Assembly: GCF_037038585.1 (NCBI RefSeq)
Contig: NC_092523.1
Coordinates: forward strand, 34,201,501-34,265,500
Direction of reading: 5' to 3'
DNA length: 64,000 nucleotides
DNA from: Patagioenas fasciata
Taxonomy: Eukaryota > Chordata > Aves > Columbiformes > Columbidae
Under the pieces are notes generated by a model. That model was not told the DNA's origin, ran no database searches, and saw only the letters and a list, made by a program, of their open reading frames with translations. Position numbers and translations under genes: made by a program. This document shows, piece by piece, positions 34,920 through 62,400 of this stretch. Position 1 is the first letter of the stretch; the number at the start of each line of letters is the position of its first letter.

Positions 34920-35282
34920 ACTGTATGATGTGAATTGCCGCACTAACAATGTTTAATAAGTGTCTTTCAGATCAAGACAATGGTGATGAAACTAGAGCTA
35001 GCTTCTTCGAGTGGCGCCTGACACCTTCTTCAAAGTTGGTGTCCTTAACCCACAAACAGTGGTCATGAGATGCACTTGTACCATTTTTCCTGCCCTGGGA
35101 GACTGTTGTGACAAAATGAACTTAATGAACTTTTCAAAGGATGGTCCACTGATTAATTACTCCTGTGTATATATGTACATATGTATATATATATATAGTA
35201 GTAGTGATTAATTAGATTGTATTGATAGATTGTATTGATAAGGTTTAAGTATTCAGTGAATGTCATATTATAAGGGGTGGAA
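34920..35282 (+). other. Provirus 3' end before the LTR, no env or dUTPase seen
   Basis: Only 363 bp separate the integrase frame from the 3' LTR. It holds a short open frame (35011-35211) without a recognisable domain, a TA-rich tract at about 35167-35198, and a polypurine run (AAGGGGTGGAA, 35272-35282) directly before the LTR that would prime plus-strand synthesis. Confidence 0.75.
35272..35282 (+). promoter_or_regulatory. Polypurine tract
   Basis: AAGGGGTGGAA ends exactly at the first base of the 3' LTR, the position needed for plus-strand priming. One T interrupts it. Confidence 0.7.
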
Positions 35283-35941
35283 TGTCCTGGTTTTGTTAAA
35301 AACAAGTTTCTTTTTTAGTGAATTTGCCTGTCAGCTAAAGCCTTCATGTTAGCTGCATTTTCCTGGAGAACCCAACACATGTTTTGCTTAAACCTAGCAA
35401 TGGAATGCAAACTTATTGATAAGCACGGATGGACATCTCGCGAGAGGGGCAACGAGAAAACTGATGACCGAGAGACTGACCAATGGTGTATAACATTCCA
35501 TTCACGTGAATACTTCATATAAAAGTGGGAGATCACGAGGATCTCGTCCCTTTGCCCTTTTCCCTTTTTTCCTCATGGCTGACATTAGGAGAGGACCTTG
35601 CTGGTCGTCCCTGTGAACTGAGGCCTAGCGAGAGACTGAATCCAGCTCCGGTTGGCTACAGAGTCTAATCCAGGACTTTGGGTGCTGGCTCTACAGTTGC
35701 TGAGACTTACAAGATTGGTTTTGTATATTTTGTATTATTTTCTCTATTCTTATTAGTAGCATTAGTAAAACATCTTTAACTTTTCCAACTCTCTTCTCTC
35801 TGTCCTTCTTTCCCTCCCGATCGCCTGTCCTGAGTGGGAAGGGGGGAGAGGGAGGGGCAAAAGGGGGAAGTGGGGGGGGGAGGAGGTTAACAATACATCT
35901 GCCAGGGTTTGATTGTCACCCCGCAATCTTAACCCTCGACA
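35283..35941 (+). repeat. 3' LTR of the provirus
   Basis: Same ends and same length as the 5' LTR, with 7 transition differences. The TATAAAA box is at 35518-35524. The target duplication GGTTA follows at 35942-35946. Confidence 0.93.
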
Positions 35942-35946
35942 GGTTA

Positions 35947-37863
35947 TAACGTGTAGTAGTAGTGTGTGAAGGCCAGGCGCACACATAGCTCCCCAAGCTG
36001 AGGTTTCCTCCAACTCTATCTCCTCCAGCTCCCTGATTCAGGGCCAAACAACTGTGCTGTGCCCCAGCTGGCCTGGAGCCAAGGCCCCCAGGGTCAGCTG
36101 ATGTGCTCGGGTCCTTGACTGTGGTTTTCAACAGTTTTCATGCCTGTTTATTGAAATGTGAAATACTATGAGGTTCCATAGAGAACAAATAGCATTTGCT
36201 TAGCTTTTGTAAACCTACCTGTCGTCTTGTCTCTTAATATCCTGGTGCCATGCAGAAAAGTGGAGCTAAACATATCCATTGTCTTTGAACTCTCAGAGTT
36301 CTACAAATGAATATGCTAATTTAATTATTTACTTTTATTTATCAGCTACAGGAACAAAAATATCCTTTTTAGATCTACTGATCATATTTATTAATCCAAG
36401 ATATGCCAGAACAAGTTCGCCTTCTCACCATAGCTCCTAAACACAAGCCAAATTAAAGCAAAAGTGCCATCTAGTGACAAAACTACTGAAAGTTATTTTA
36501 TAATAGAATACATGACAACACTTCTCTTTTTCCTTGAAATTTTATCTGAACATGTAATGAATGTTAAATAAATCAGAAGCTGAGAGTCATAAAAACCTTT
36601 CTGTAGCTAAGCAGAATACCTTTACTGGTAAAAAATATACAACCTCTTCATTCCATTTTTCATGTTTATAATTATTTTAATGCTCTTACCAGGCCATTCT
36701 GCACATCTTAAATTTTGAACTCTTTGAAGTCCTAAGTTTTGGATTATGTGGCTTCATCAAACATGAATCATACAAATGTTTCACTAACTCTTCACCACAA
36801 GTTCTTCCAACAAAAGAGTTCAGAGAATTAACGCATTCAGTTAAGTTTATGGCACCAATTCATCTGTCAAAACAGTGAAATACAGGAAGCCCAGAAGAGA
36901 CAATCAGCTCTAAAGCTGACATACCTGTGCCTTTCCCCTCCTACACCTGCCCCAATCCCTCATGAGATGTGACTGCTCCTCTCTCTTTCCCCAGTCATAC
37001 TGGGTGATCTGTTGAGTACATCTTGTTCCCAACTCAATGTGTTGGGCACAAGTTCAAAACCAAAATGCTTATCCTTAGAGCTCTCAAATGGTAAGCCATG
37101 CGTGAGAATCACTCACAGCACAGAAACACAGAGGATTCAGTAGCACTATAGATGGTGTTTCCATAAGTAGCACTTTTCCATCAGCAGCACTCAGCCAACA
37201 GAAATGACTGAAAAAGTAATACTGTACTATGGACATATAATGCAATAAACCTCAGGGAAACTACATTACCCATTAGTACCCCAGGATAGTGATTTATCCA
37301 GATTTCCTATGATTAAAATCATAGCATTCTTCACATCACTGTACATGACCTTTGGGGGCAAAAATGAGGTTGACAATTTGGACTGCTCCATCCATGCAGA
37401 GAAGTAAATCATGGCAGAGGTGTGTGGTAAGAAGCTCAGGTCTGAGCACAGCACAGTCATGTTAGGGCAACACTGCACTTCAGACAAGTCTACAACTTCC
37501 TAACATATAAAGAGCCAATAAGTCCATTTCTGCACTATACGTCATTAACCTTCAGGTCTTGGGGTATGGTTACACAGACCTGGAAGGGATGTCTATGTGC
37601 TCCATCATGTTTTCAGTTTCAGATGCCCGGGTGAGTACCTACTATTTGGGCAGGACTTCCTTTAACTTGCACTAATTCTTGTTTTATTTGTTCCAACTCC
37701 TCTCTCAATAACTTCAGCTTTAGTTCTTATCAGCTCTTTTTAATGTCTTCTTGCATACCCTGTGCATATAGGCGTATTCCTTCAGTGTCATCATCCATCT
37801 TTCCTGGTCTTTACAAACAAACCACATAGCAAACAAACAAACACCAAACAAACACACACACAC

Positions 37864-37894
<31 letters not shown>

Positions 37895-40800
37895 CACAAA
37901 ACACCACCTTCCCCTCTCTCCATTTGCACATTTGCATGACACATAGCACAAGAAGTCCTGAAACATAACTGCAGCAAAGCTTATTTTATTCAGTGACAAG
38001 GAAAAACTAGTGCACTTATCTCTGAAGACTGTCTCCAGATCTCTTTTCTAGGACCTTATCAAAACAAACAAACATTGAGATGCAAAACAACTGTTTTACA
38101 CCTCCATTGAATGACCCAGGAAAAAAAAAAAATTATTGTAACAACAACACTCCATAGTAACTCTAATACATCTATAAATATCTATAACATGATTTACAAC
38201 ACAAAGACCACAGGAAAAAACAATTAATTTACTATTCCAGGAAATGTTGGACTATAAATATGTACAATTTCATAACAGTTATTATTGTTCAAAGAGGCAA
38301 ATTAATGTTACCCTTTATTTGAAGTGGAAATGCATTTTATAATATATTATAGTGCAGATATCTCATAAACAAAATGAGCTACCAATAGCTTTCCAAATAA
38401 TCCTCCATAGATACTGGAAATCAGACAGAGAACAAGAATCCACATTTTAACCGAGTTCTCCTGCTGCGAAGACTACAACCATCAATTATTTTTATTCCAT
38501 CCAGTTTCATATTTTTCAGCATCTGAGATGCATTTTTGATCACAGCAGAATAATAATTTTTCACAGAACAGATAAAACGTATACTGAAAGCTTATCCAAT
38601 TTATTCACTTCCCCTCTTCATGACAAGCAGAGGAAATGGGCATACTTGGTGATCTCTTCACATTTTCACTCTAAGAATTTTTAATTCTCCCAGGCAGAAG
38701 AAATAAGAGGCCTTGTGTCATCTGATTTCCAGCTCAGGTCACTTTCAAGAAGACATACTTCAGTCTCAGACATTAGGCAAAGCATCAGCAGTGATAGAAA
38801 ATGCAATGCAAAAGTGGTTTAATGGGAAGCTGGTTTTGTTTGGTTTGTGATTCTATTAGAATGACTACAGAGAAGACTATTAGAAGTTGAAGAGTCCACT
38901 TGAACAGCAGCACAGTATGCCTTACTTTATGACAAACTAATTGTTCTTCAGACTATCACAGCACACATAAAGTGTTTCATCTCTGCCTAAACAGCACTGT
39001 AAATTTCTGGGATCAGGGACCTTAATCTGTATGAAAACTCAGGGCAGCCTAATGTTGCCATTCAAAATATCGACAGCGGTGTTTGCCCCTTGCAAGATTT
39101 CTGTTCATCCAGTATAAGTAAAATTAGGAGCTTTATTGATTTTCAGTGTAACTAAAGAGCTGAATATAAGACACTGCCAAAGACACTTGCCATTAATCAA
39201 AAAAACAACTAAAGCACCGGTGATTATGCTCTGTACAAACATAAATAGAGGCAGATTTAAAGTCCAGGCTTTTATTTAATGAGATTGAGATAAGTTTTGT
39301 GGTTGTTAGTTTGGGAGATAGAGGTGAAAGGAGAATAAATAAAGGTCATAAACTGCCTCTCATTTAGTGCAAGCTACATATTGACACCAGAAAGCCTAAG
39401 CAACATAGCACTTGAGAACACCAATGCGTTTCTATCTGTGAGTCTAAAAGTCTCAATGAATTACATATTATGCTGATACATTTCACAGAAGGTCAGATGT
39501 CCCTCATGTAGTTGTTCTTAAACGAAATCATCAGGACTTTGTATAGCTACCCGAAACTCCTGCGTTCTCCACATAATATCTATCCCTCTTACTCACTTTT
39601 TAGCTATCAGGAATTTGTTATCGATGAATAGACAACCAGTGCAAAACTTCACTGAAAAATATCTGCTCCAGGTGAAAATACATTGAAATAAGTTCTTTTA
39701 TCTAGTCAACACCTGCTGATGAAAAATGTTTGCAGTCACCAAAATCCCTTATGCTTTCCACAGGAACGACTAAGTTTCCTTAGGCATATTGCTGTCACCA
39801 GAAACAAAACATGAAGCTTCAGAGGTCTACTGAGCTGTCATTCCTCTTCATTACACCAATAGACACAACCCAGAGAGTCTCATAGCAAAGAACAAAACAA
39901 AAAATAAAGCATAGCCATACATTTTGTGTCCATTTGAAAAAGAAGCTGATGACAACACTATTATGAGGAAGCATTACGGTTACCACTTCAACATTGCATG
40001 TGCTCCTTAGCAAATACACAGTTTCAGTATTGGCAGATGAGTATTTCAAATGGTCTCTTGACGATTCTTCAGAGAGTTTCAGTCTCTGTTTTCGTATTGA
40101 AGTAATTCCTTTGTTTCTTCAGCAGCTCTTTTCCAGCTGTCTTCATTCCTGCCCCATGGGGACAGAACCACATTTGAATGCCAGTAATCTTTTTTTTTTT
40201 TTTTCCCTGCTGTTTTTTGCTACTCTTCTCAGTCTCTTATTTAAGTCTCTAGGTTTTTGATGGCAGGTTTGCTGATGAGGTTTGCTGATATTTTAAACCA
40301 GTTGTGGATCAAAGCAAGCATGAAAGGGACATCAGCCTCCACCTTTATCTCCTATTCTGCTTCTGCAGTGTTGATAAAAAGTCCCAGTACAGTGATATGC
40401 CTTCCCTCTCCCCCTTGATCCAGTTCCCTCAACCACATGCCAGACTTTGCCTGTTGGCTCTCTGAACATCTGCAACCTCCATGGGGATTCCCAAAGCTGG
40501 AGACCTTCAATTCTGTGCACCACCTGCAATGCAATGCCCTGTGCCCCAGAGCCCACTGCAGGTGGGAGGGCAGGCAGCAGCCTTCTTTCCCAAGATGTGA
40601 CTGCAGCAGCACCATTTCCTCTTCCCTCCTGTTATATTTGGACTGTTTTCAGCATTGCTTGAGATTTTGGTTCTTTAAGAAACAAACAAACAAAACAAAA
40701 CCCCTCAGCCCTTGAATACGGCTTTGGACTTTCAGATTCATTAACTGCAGTCAGCACCGCATACCATGAGAAACACCCTGACCCCAGGAGCTCTTTGGAC

Positions 40801-41804
40801 ACTCAGGCACAGATACAACACTTTGTAAACTTGTGGTTGTGGATTTACATTTTTCCTGAGTGTTAGCTGCAAATAAGGCATCAAAAAATTAAATACAAAA
40901 ATTATTTTCAGTTTTCTTCCATTAATTTGATGTGTTTAATTTCTGATCTTCACGACCTCATTTATTTGTGAAGCTACTCCTGCTGTTTGCCTCCACAAGA
41001 TATACAGTGTGGGTGTGCGGCAATTATGAGTAGCACTCTAGAACATCTTTTCAGTAATTAATGTTGATGATTAGGAAACAAGCTTATGAAGTCTGGCAAA
41101 GACAAATGTTAAGTCCTGTGCCTTCCTTTCTGATTCAGTGTGAAATGCTTCCTCTTACTACGGGAAAATAATAAATTTTTTACTGCTGTTTCTTATAAAC
41201 ATATGTGTTAATTTTGGCCAAAAAACGTATTTGCCTCCTGACACAAAATAAGGAGAAAGCATAAAAGGAAAGAAGGAGAAAAAAGAAAATGAGAAATCTT
41301 TAATGAAGAGAGGCCAGAGATCTAGTTAATAAAACTATATTGTGCTGAAGACCAATGACATATGATGTCTCTAAAGGGGATTATTCTTCAATTGACTTTC
41401 TGGATATTCTGTTTCAAGGGAAGTAGATCCACAGAAATTAGAATAATGTAAGTGAAAGACAGCACTGGTACCATACTTGCAAAACTGTTACCTCAGAACT
41501 TTGCCAAGGCCTCTGTTTTTGTTTTCTCTGCTAGTGCTGGCTGTCACTTTTTTTTCTCTCTGCCTCAGTTTCCCTTACCCAAGCTCCTTAGTAAGTTTGT
41601 AACTGGTCGGCCCATTTCAAGCCAATTGGACAAGGGAGTGAAATCTCCATTGCTGTGTCCAAACTTCAGAAGTCAGGAGCAGCTCCCACCTCCATACATG
41701 CCCTGTAACCTCATCACTCTTATTTTATGCTAGCAAGGACAGAAGAAATCAATGGTTCAGACATATTCTTTTTTTCTGCCGAATCAGTGACCACAGACTT
41801 CATT
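35947..41804. other. Non-coding DNA downstream of KLKB1
   Basis: No gene recognised. It contains a GC-richer patch near 35960-36125, an AC/AAAAC-rich tract at about 37814-37903, and short A or T runs (for example T runs near 40190-40204). Open frames here are short and show no domain. In particular, I saw no apple-type or GDSGGP-type exon of a neighbouring F11 gene. Confidence 0.55.
37814..37903. repeat. AC/AAAC/AAAAC-rich simple repeat
   Basis: Runs of AAAC, AC and AAAAC units follow one another. This creates a spurious open frame on both strands. Confidence 0.85.
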
Positions 41805-41823
41805 TTTATTACTGTTTTTTATT
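41805..41823 (-). promoter_or_regulatory. Possible polyadenylation signals of KLKB1
   Basis: Read on the minus strand, AATAAA occurs at 41823-41818 and again at 41810-41805, about 165-185 bp after the KLKB1 stop codon. Either would give a short 3' UTR. This rests on motif and position only. Confidence 0.4.
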
Positions 41824-41988
41824 TAGTAATGGTAAAGTTCATTCATTCCTGCTTTTCTGCTTTCTTAATCACCTTTTACATTCCAAGCTAACAAGAAACA
41901 CCATTTAAAAATGCTAATGCACTTTATCACATTGTTCCTAGGGTTATTATTTCATGACATCGCTTTGAATCATTAGGTAAGTCTCATG

Positions 41989-58801
<16,813 letters not shown>

Positions 58802-59342
58802 CCTAAAAAAAAAACGCAAAATCATTCTTTAGGATATGTTTATTAAAGGTGTATAATTAGTTTTGTAAAGTATCGCAAGGTACATCACCAATTTAGACTT
58901 GTACTGTTACACCATTAATTCAAAATGGCATTGAGAATTACAAATTACAGCTGTGATACGCAGTTATGGTATATATAAAGTAGCATATGAGAGCAACAAA
59001 GGTTTGTCCTTTACTTACGGTTGCAAGAAGCAACAAAGCTTACAACCACTCAGAGAATTTGTGCTTTGTTTTACAGTAGAATATTTATTCTTGCTTAGAC
59101 TGGGAACAATATTCCATCAAAATGTTATTATTAATCCTGACTGTCCTGGTAGCTAAGTGGATAATACTATCAAGGGAGCAAACAAATGACTTGCACTTAC
59201 TACTTTCGGTATATGTTATATGAATTTAAATCTTTTTTTTTTCCCCACATGCTATGACTTAAGCTGTGAAAGAAGCAATTAAATTAGCCACCAACACAAT
59301 CCATAAATAGATCAACTTACACTGGCTTGTTATGAAATGATC

Positions 59343-59480
59343 ACATACCTGAACATACAGCAGATCTGGATAAATGGATAAGGTCTACGCTCTGCTAAAA
59401 AAAAAAAAAAAAAAAAAGTCAACAGTTTGTGTTAAATATTACTGCGCCTGCAATGCTAACTTATGTTAATATTTACTTTG
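59343..59480 (-). promoter_or_regulatory. Possible KLKB1 first exon and proximal promoter
   Basis: On the minus strand a strong donor, TTCAG|GTATGT, ends a possible exon at 59349, about 550 bp before the coding exon. This fits the human plan with a non-coding exon 1. A run of about 20 As (T on the minus strand) follows upstream. Near 59465-59476 on the plus strand, GTTAATATTTAC contains an HNF1 half-site (GTTAAT) overlapping a FOXA-type TATTTAC. Both factors drive liver genes. The transcription start is not visible, so this is inference. Confidence 0.3.
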
Positions 59481-62400
59481 AACAGGTACTCTTTCTGTCA
59501 ATGTTGTTACTGACCTTAGGTCACATTTTCAGAGCCTACATCATTCAGACTTTACTGAAATTAATGCCTGGGTTTTACAGCAGCTGAGCATCTGCATCTT
59601 GATGATATTTTAAAATAAAAGGTGAATCCCTGGTTCAGAACAGCCAGAGTATTTGGTACTAACAGAAGAACCTGTATAAACCGGGAATGAGATTCATCTC
59701 AAGAGTAAATTCTGAGCTGTGGCAGGGGGAAATCCACACAGTCAGTAAGGCTAGTGACTCAGACCCAAGCAAATGACACCATGATGAAACTACTGTAACT
59801 GAGGACAGAATCACCACCTATGGTTTTTTACTATTACACCATTTTCTTGAGGCATTCCCTTGGCAGATAGAGACAGATTTACTCTTCAACTATGTATTCT
59901 GTGCTCTGTTTTCTTTAGCATCAGTTCAAATTCTTATTCCTCCTTTTCAATACTCCGCAGAAATTATCTTGTCTTCATCTTCCAAGTAGTTTCACTGTGG
60001 TCCTTTCTACAATCCTGTTTCATTCTTAGATTAAATTAAGACCATCTTTAGTTTGCTGGAAGCCATTAAAAACAAAGCAAAACAAAAACCTGCTCACCGA
60101 TATAAAATCTTGCAACAACAATAAGTCCAACTTAGTTTATAGCTGATCTGAATCACTTGTTTTTATTTCTACAACTCTTTTTAACATGAATAACCAAAGC
60201 AAAATCAATTGCAAACAAAATATTCTTCCAAATGTTAAAAAGGTATTTTGTTTCATAGTGAAGTTGCCAAAGGGACAACTCTTCCCTCCTTCTCACTCTT
60301 TTTCCTCTTTTCCTTTAGACTGAATATGCTGAAAAAACTGATAAATATGCTGTACTCAAAAAATATCTAGATCAAAAGATTTCACCCAACTGTGACCCTT
60401 TCAAGCATCCTGATGATTGAAATGACTTCTCCATGACTTATGGGCCAGCAAGGTTTCCAGTGCTTTCGTACAGAGGACGAACTGTCTCAAAGAAGGTCTT
60501 CATAGTCTCCTGTGTATCAATGTGCTTTACCCTGACATGCTTGTAGAAGGGGACTAAAATGTTCTCAGTTTCACAGCTTCCATTTTTATGTGCTCTCTTT
60601 TGTTTTAAGTGTGCAACAGTGACAAGGGAGAGCACAAGAAGGCTTTATTGCAAAATACAATGATAGTTCATCCCTGTAACATGAAGTGTTTTGAGACTAA
60701 GATGCCCGTGCAGCTCTGACCTTCAGCTCAGAAGATGAGATTTTCGATCAGCAATGGAGTATCATGGGAGTACAGCTCTGGGAAAGTATACCATGCCAGC
60801 TCCAGCCAACACCACTGAAGCCTTTCTCTACAACCACAGGTATGTCACTTAGTCTCTCTTTTCTCATCTCTAAAATAACGATAATCTTCCACACATCTGG
60901 AAAAATTATTACCTTTAAATTATAGAATTTTCATAATCCTGAAAGCAATCACAACACCTACCATCTATCTGAAAATTTATACACAAAACAAACTGAACTC
61001 ACAAGTTTTTGCGCTGCTTGACCTGCACTAGTATTCAATTAAAAATTTATAATTTAAAAGTTTACACCACTGCACTGTTGCTCAAATCAGAGTTGTACTC
61101 CTCTACAGTGAAAATAATGTGTTATGAACTCTATGTTCTTGAATAAATAATTTCTTATTACATTATAGGACCTATTTATTGGAGGATAAATTATACACTA
61201 TGCTGAGACATTCTCAGCTAGTATCAGTTTACTGAGTGTCACTGAAATCCAAGGAGATTACATTATTTAAATTAGAAGAGCTAGAAATTCAAAGTGCATA
61301 GAACATCAAAACCATCTAACACTCCTTATGTTCAAAAAGGCTCCACACATAAGGTTGCTGTTGTCTGAATTTCCTCTTATTCATTCAGTTATCAATAATA
61401 TTCTGGCAACTAAATCAGGATATTATAGTTAAGATCTAGTAATCCACATGGAAGGGTTAAAAAAAGAGCTCATCAAAACATTTTGATAAAATGGAAACAT
61501 TTTTTGATGATTCAAGTACAAAATTTAGATGAATCATCTGGAAAAAAAAGTGCGTTTTTGCTTCTGTTTTGACAGTTTCATTTTGACTTGATATTTAGAA
61601 AAATATAAAACCTATTCAGCCTAAGCCATCAGCAAGTTCTTTCTCCTTAGAGGTGTGATTGTCTAGTAGTTTGATCCTACTTTCTGTTGACTTCTACTGT
61701 GATTTATGCGAAATCTCATTCATCTGCAATGGTGTCAGGAATTACTGAATTGTTTCACCCTCGGAAATGAATGACTTTAGTCATTCACTTACTTTAGTCT
61801 AATTTAGGTCTAATTCTGCCTGACAAAACAAAATCCCACATTTCTTATGGCAATTGTATTCAAAAAGCAGGCTCAACATGGCAGAGGATTTACTCTTTGT
61901 GATGAGACACCCACCAGTCATGACATAGAAACAAAAGGAAGAATATCTCAGAGGGAAGGAGAAAAGGAAGGTAGCAGTAAGACAGGAACAACATAGGTTC
62001 TCATTTCAATATGGCTTTGTTGACCTCCTTCCATTTGAATGAAGATGCTATAACAAAATTATGAACCTGACTCTGAATGTTCCAGTAGGAAAAAAAGAAA
62101 AAAAAAAATCTGAATTATTCTCTTGTGTATCTTCAATTCTGCATGGTTTTCATTTGATAGATGACAGAGTGAAATACGAAATGTGGCTAAAACAAGTTCT
62201 GAAAATCAAATCTTGATCTTCCCTTCTTCCAGTGAACAATCTGGAGCCTTTTCATCTGAGTTCAGATGACATTACTCGAGTGAAAAGTCCACTCTCTCAC
62301 TAGGCAAAAGTCTTCTCGTGTTTGACTTGATTCCACCTAAAATAGTCGCCAAAAAATGGCTAGCATAACTCATTTGCTGATTTGTGGAAAGTGCTGGGTT

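Larger units (their letters stand above)
29031..35946 (+). mobile_element. ERV-L-type provirus with target duplication GGTTA
   Basis: This is a provirus with two 659-bp LTRs (29036-29694 and 35283-35941), each beginning TGTCCTGG and ending CTCGACA. It is flanked by the 5-bp duplication GGTTA (29031-29035 and 35942-35946). Inside, in order, are a primer binding site, a gag-like gene, protease and reverse transcriptase, RNase H and integrase, and a polypurine tract. There is no recognisable env or dUTPase. The capsid part of gag resembles mouse Fv1, which places the element with class III (ERV-L) retroviruses. Coding frames are broken at 31301-31303, near 33495-33511 and at 34674-34676, so this copy should not be autonomous. 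The LTRs differ at only 7 sites, so it is young. Confidence 0.93.

Noticed and set aside
35011-35211. Short frame before the 3' LTR as an env or accessory gene
   Set aside because: It ends in a TA microsatellite translation and shows no signal, membrane or dUTPase motif.
37720-37999. Overlapping frames rich in Phe, Cys and Val, or in Lys and Thr, on both strands
   Set aside because: They come from the AC/AAAAC simple repeat.
60438-60635. Minus-strand 65-codon frame, with AATAAA on the minus strand upstream of it
   Set aside because: I could not link it to CYP4V2 or any other family, and the AATAAA lies on the wrong side to be its 3' end.
60780-60850. Possible plus-strand exon ending in CACAG|GTATGT
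   Set aside because: Only a donor-like motif supports it. No open frame with recognisable protein ends there.
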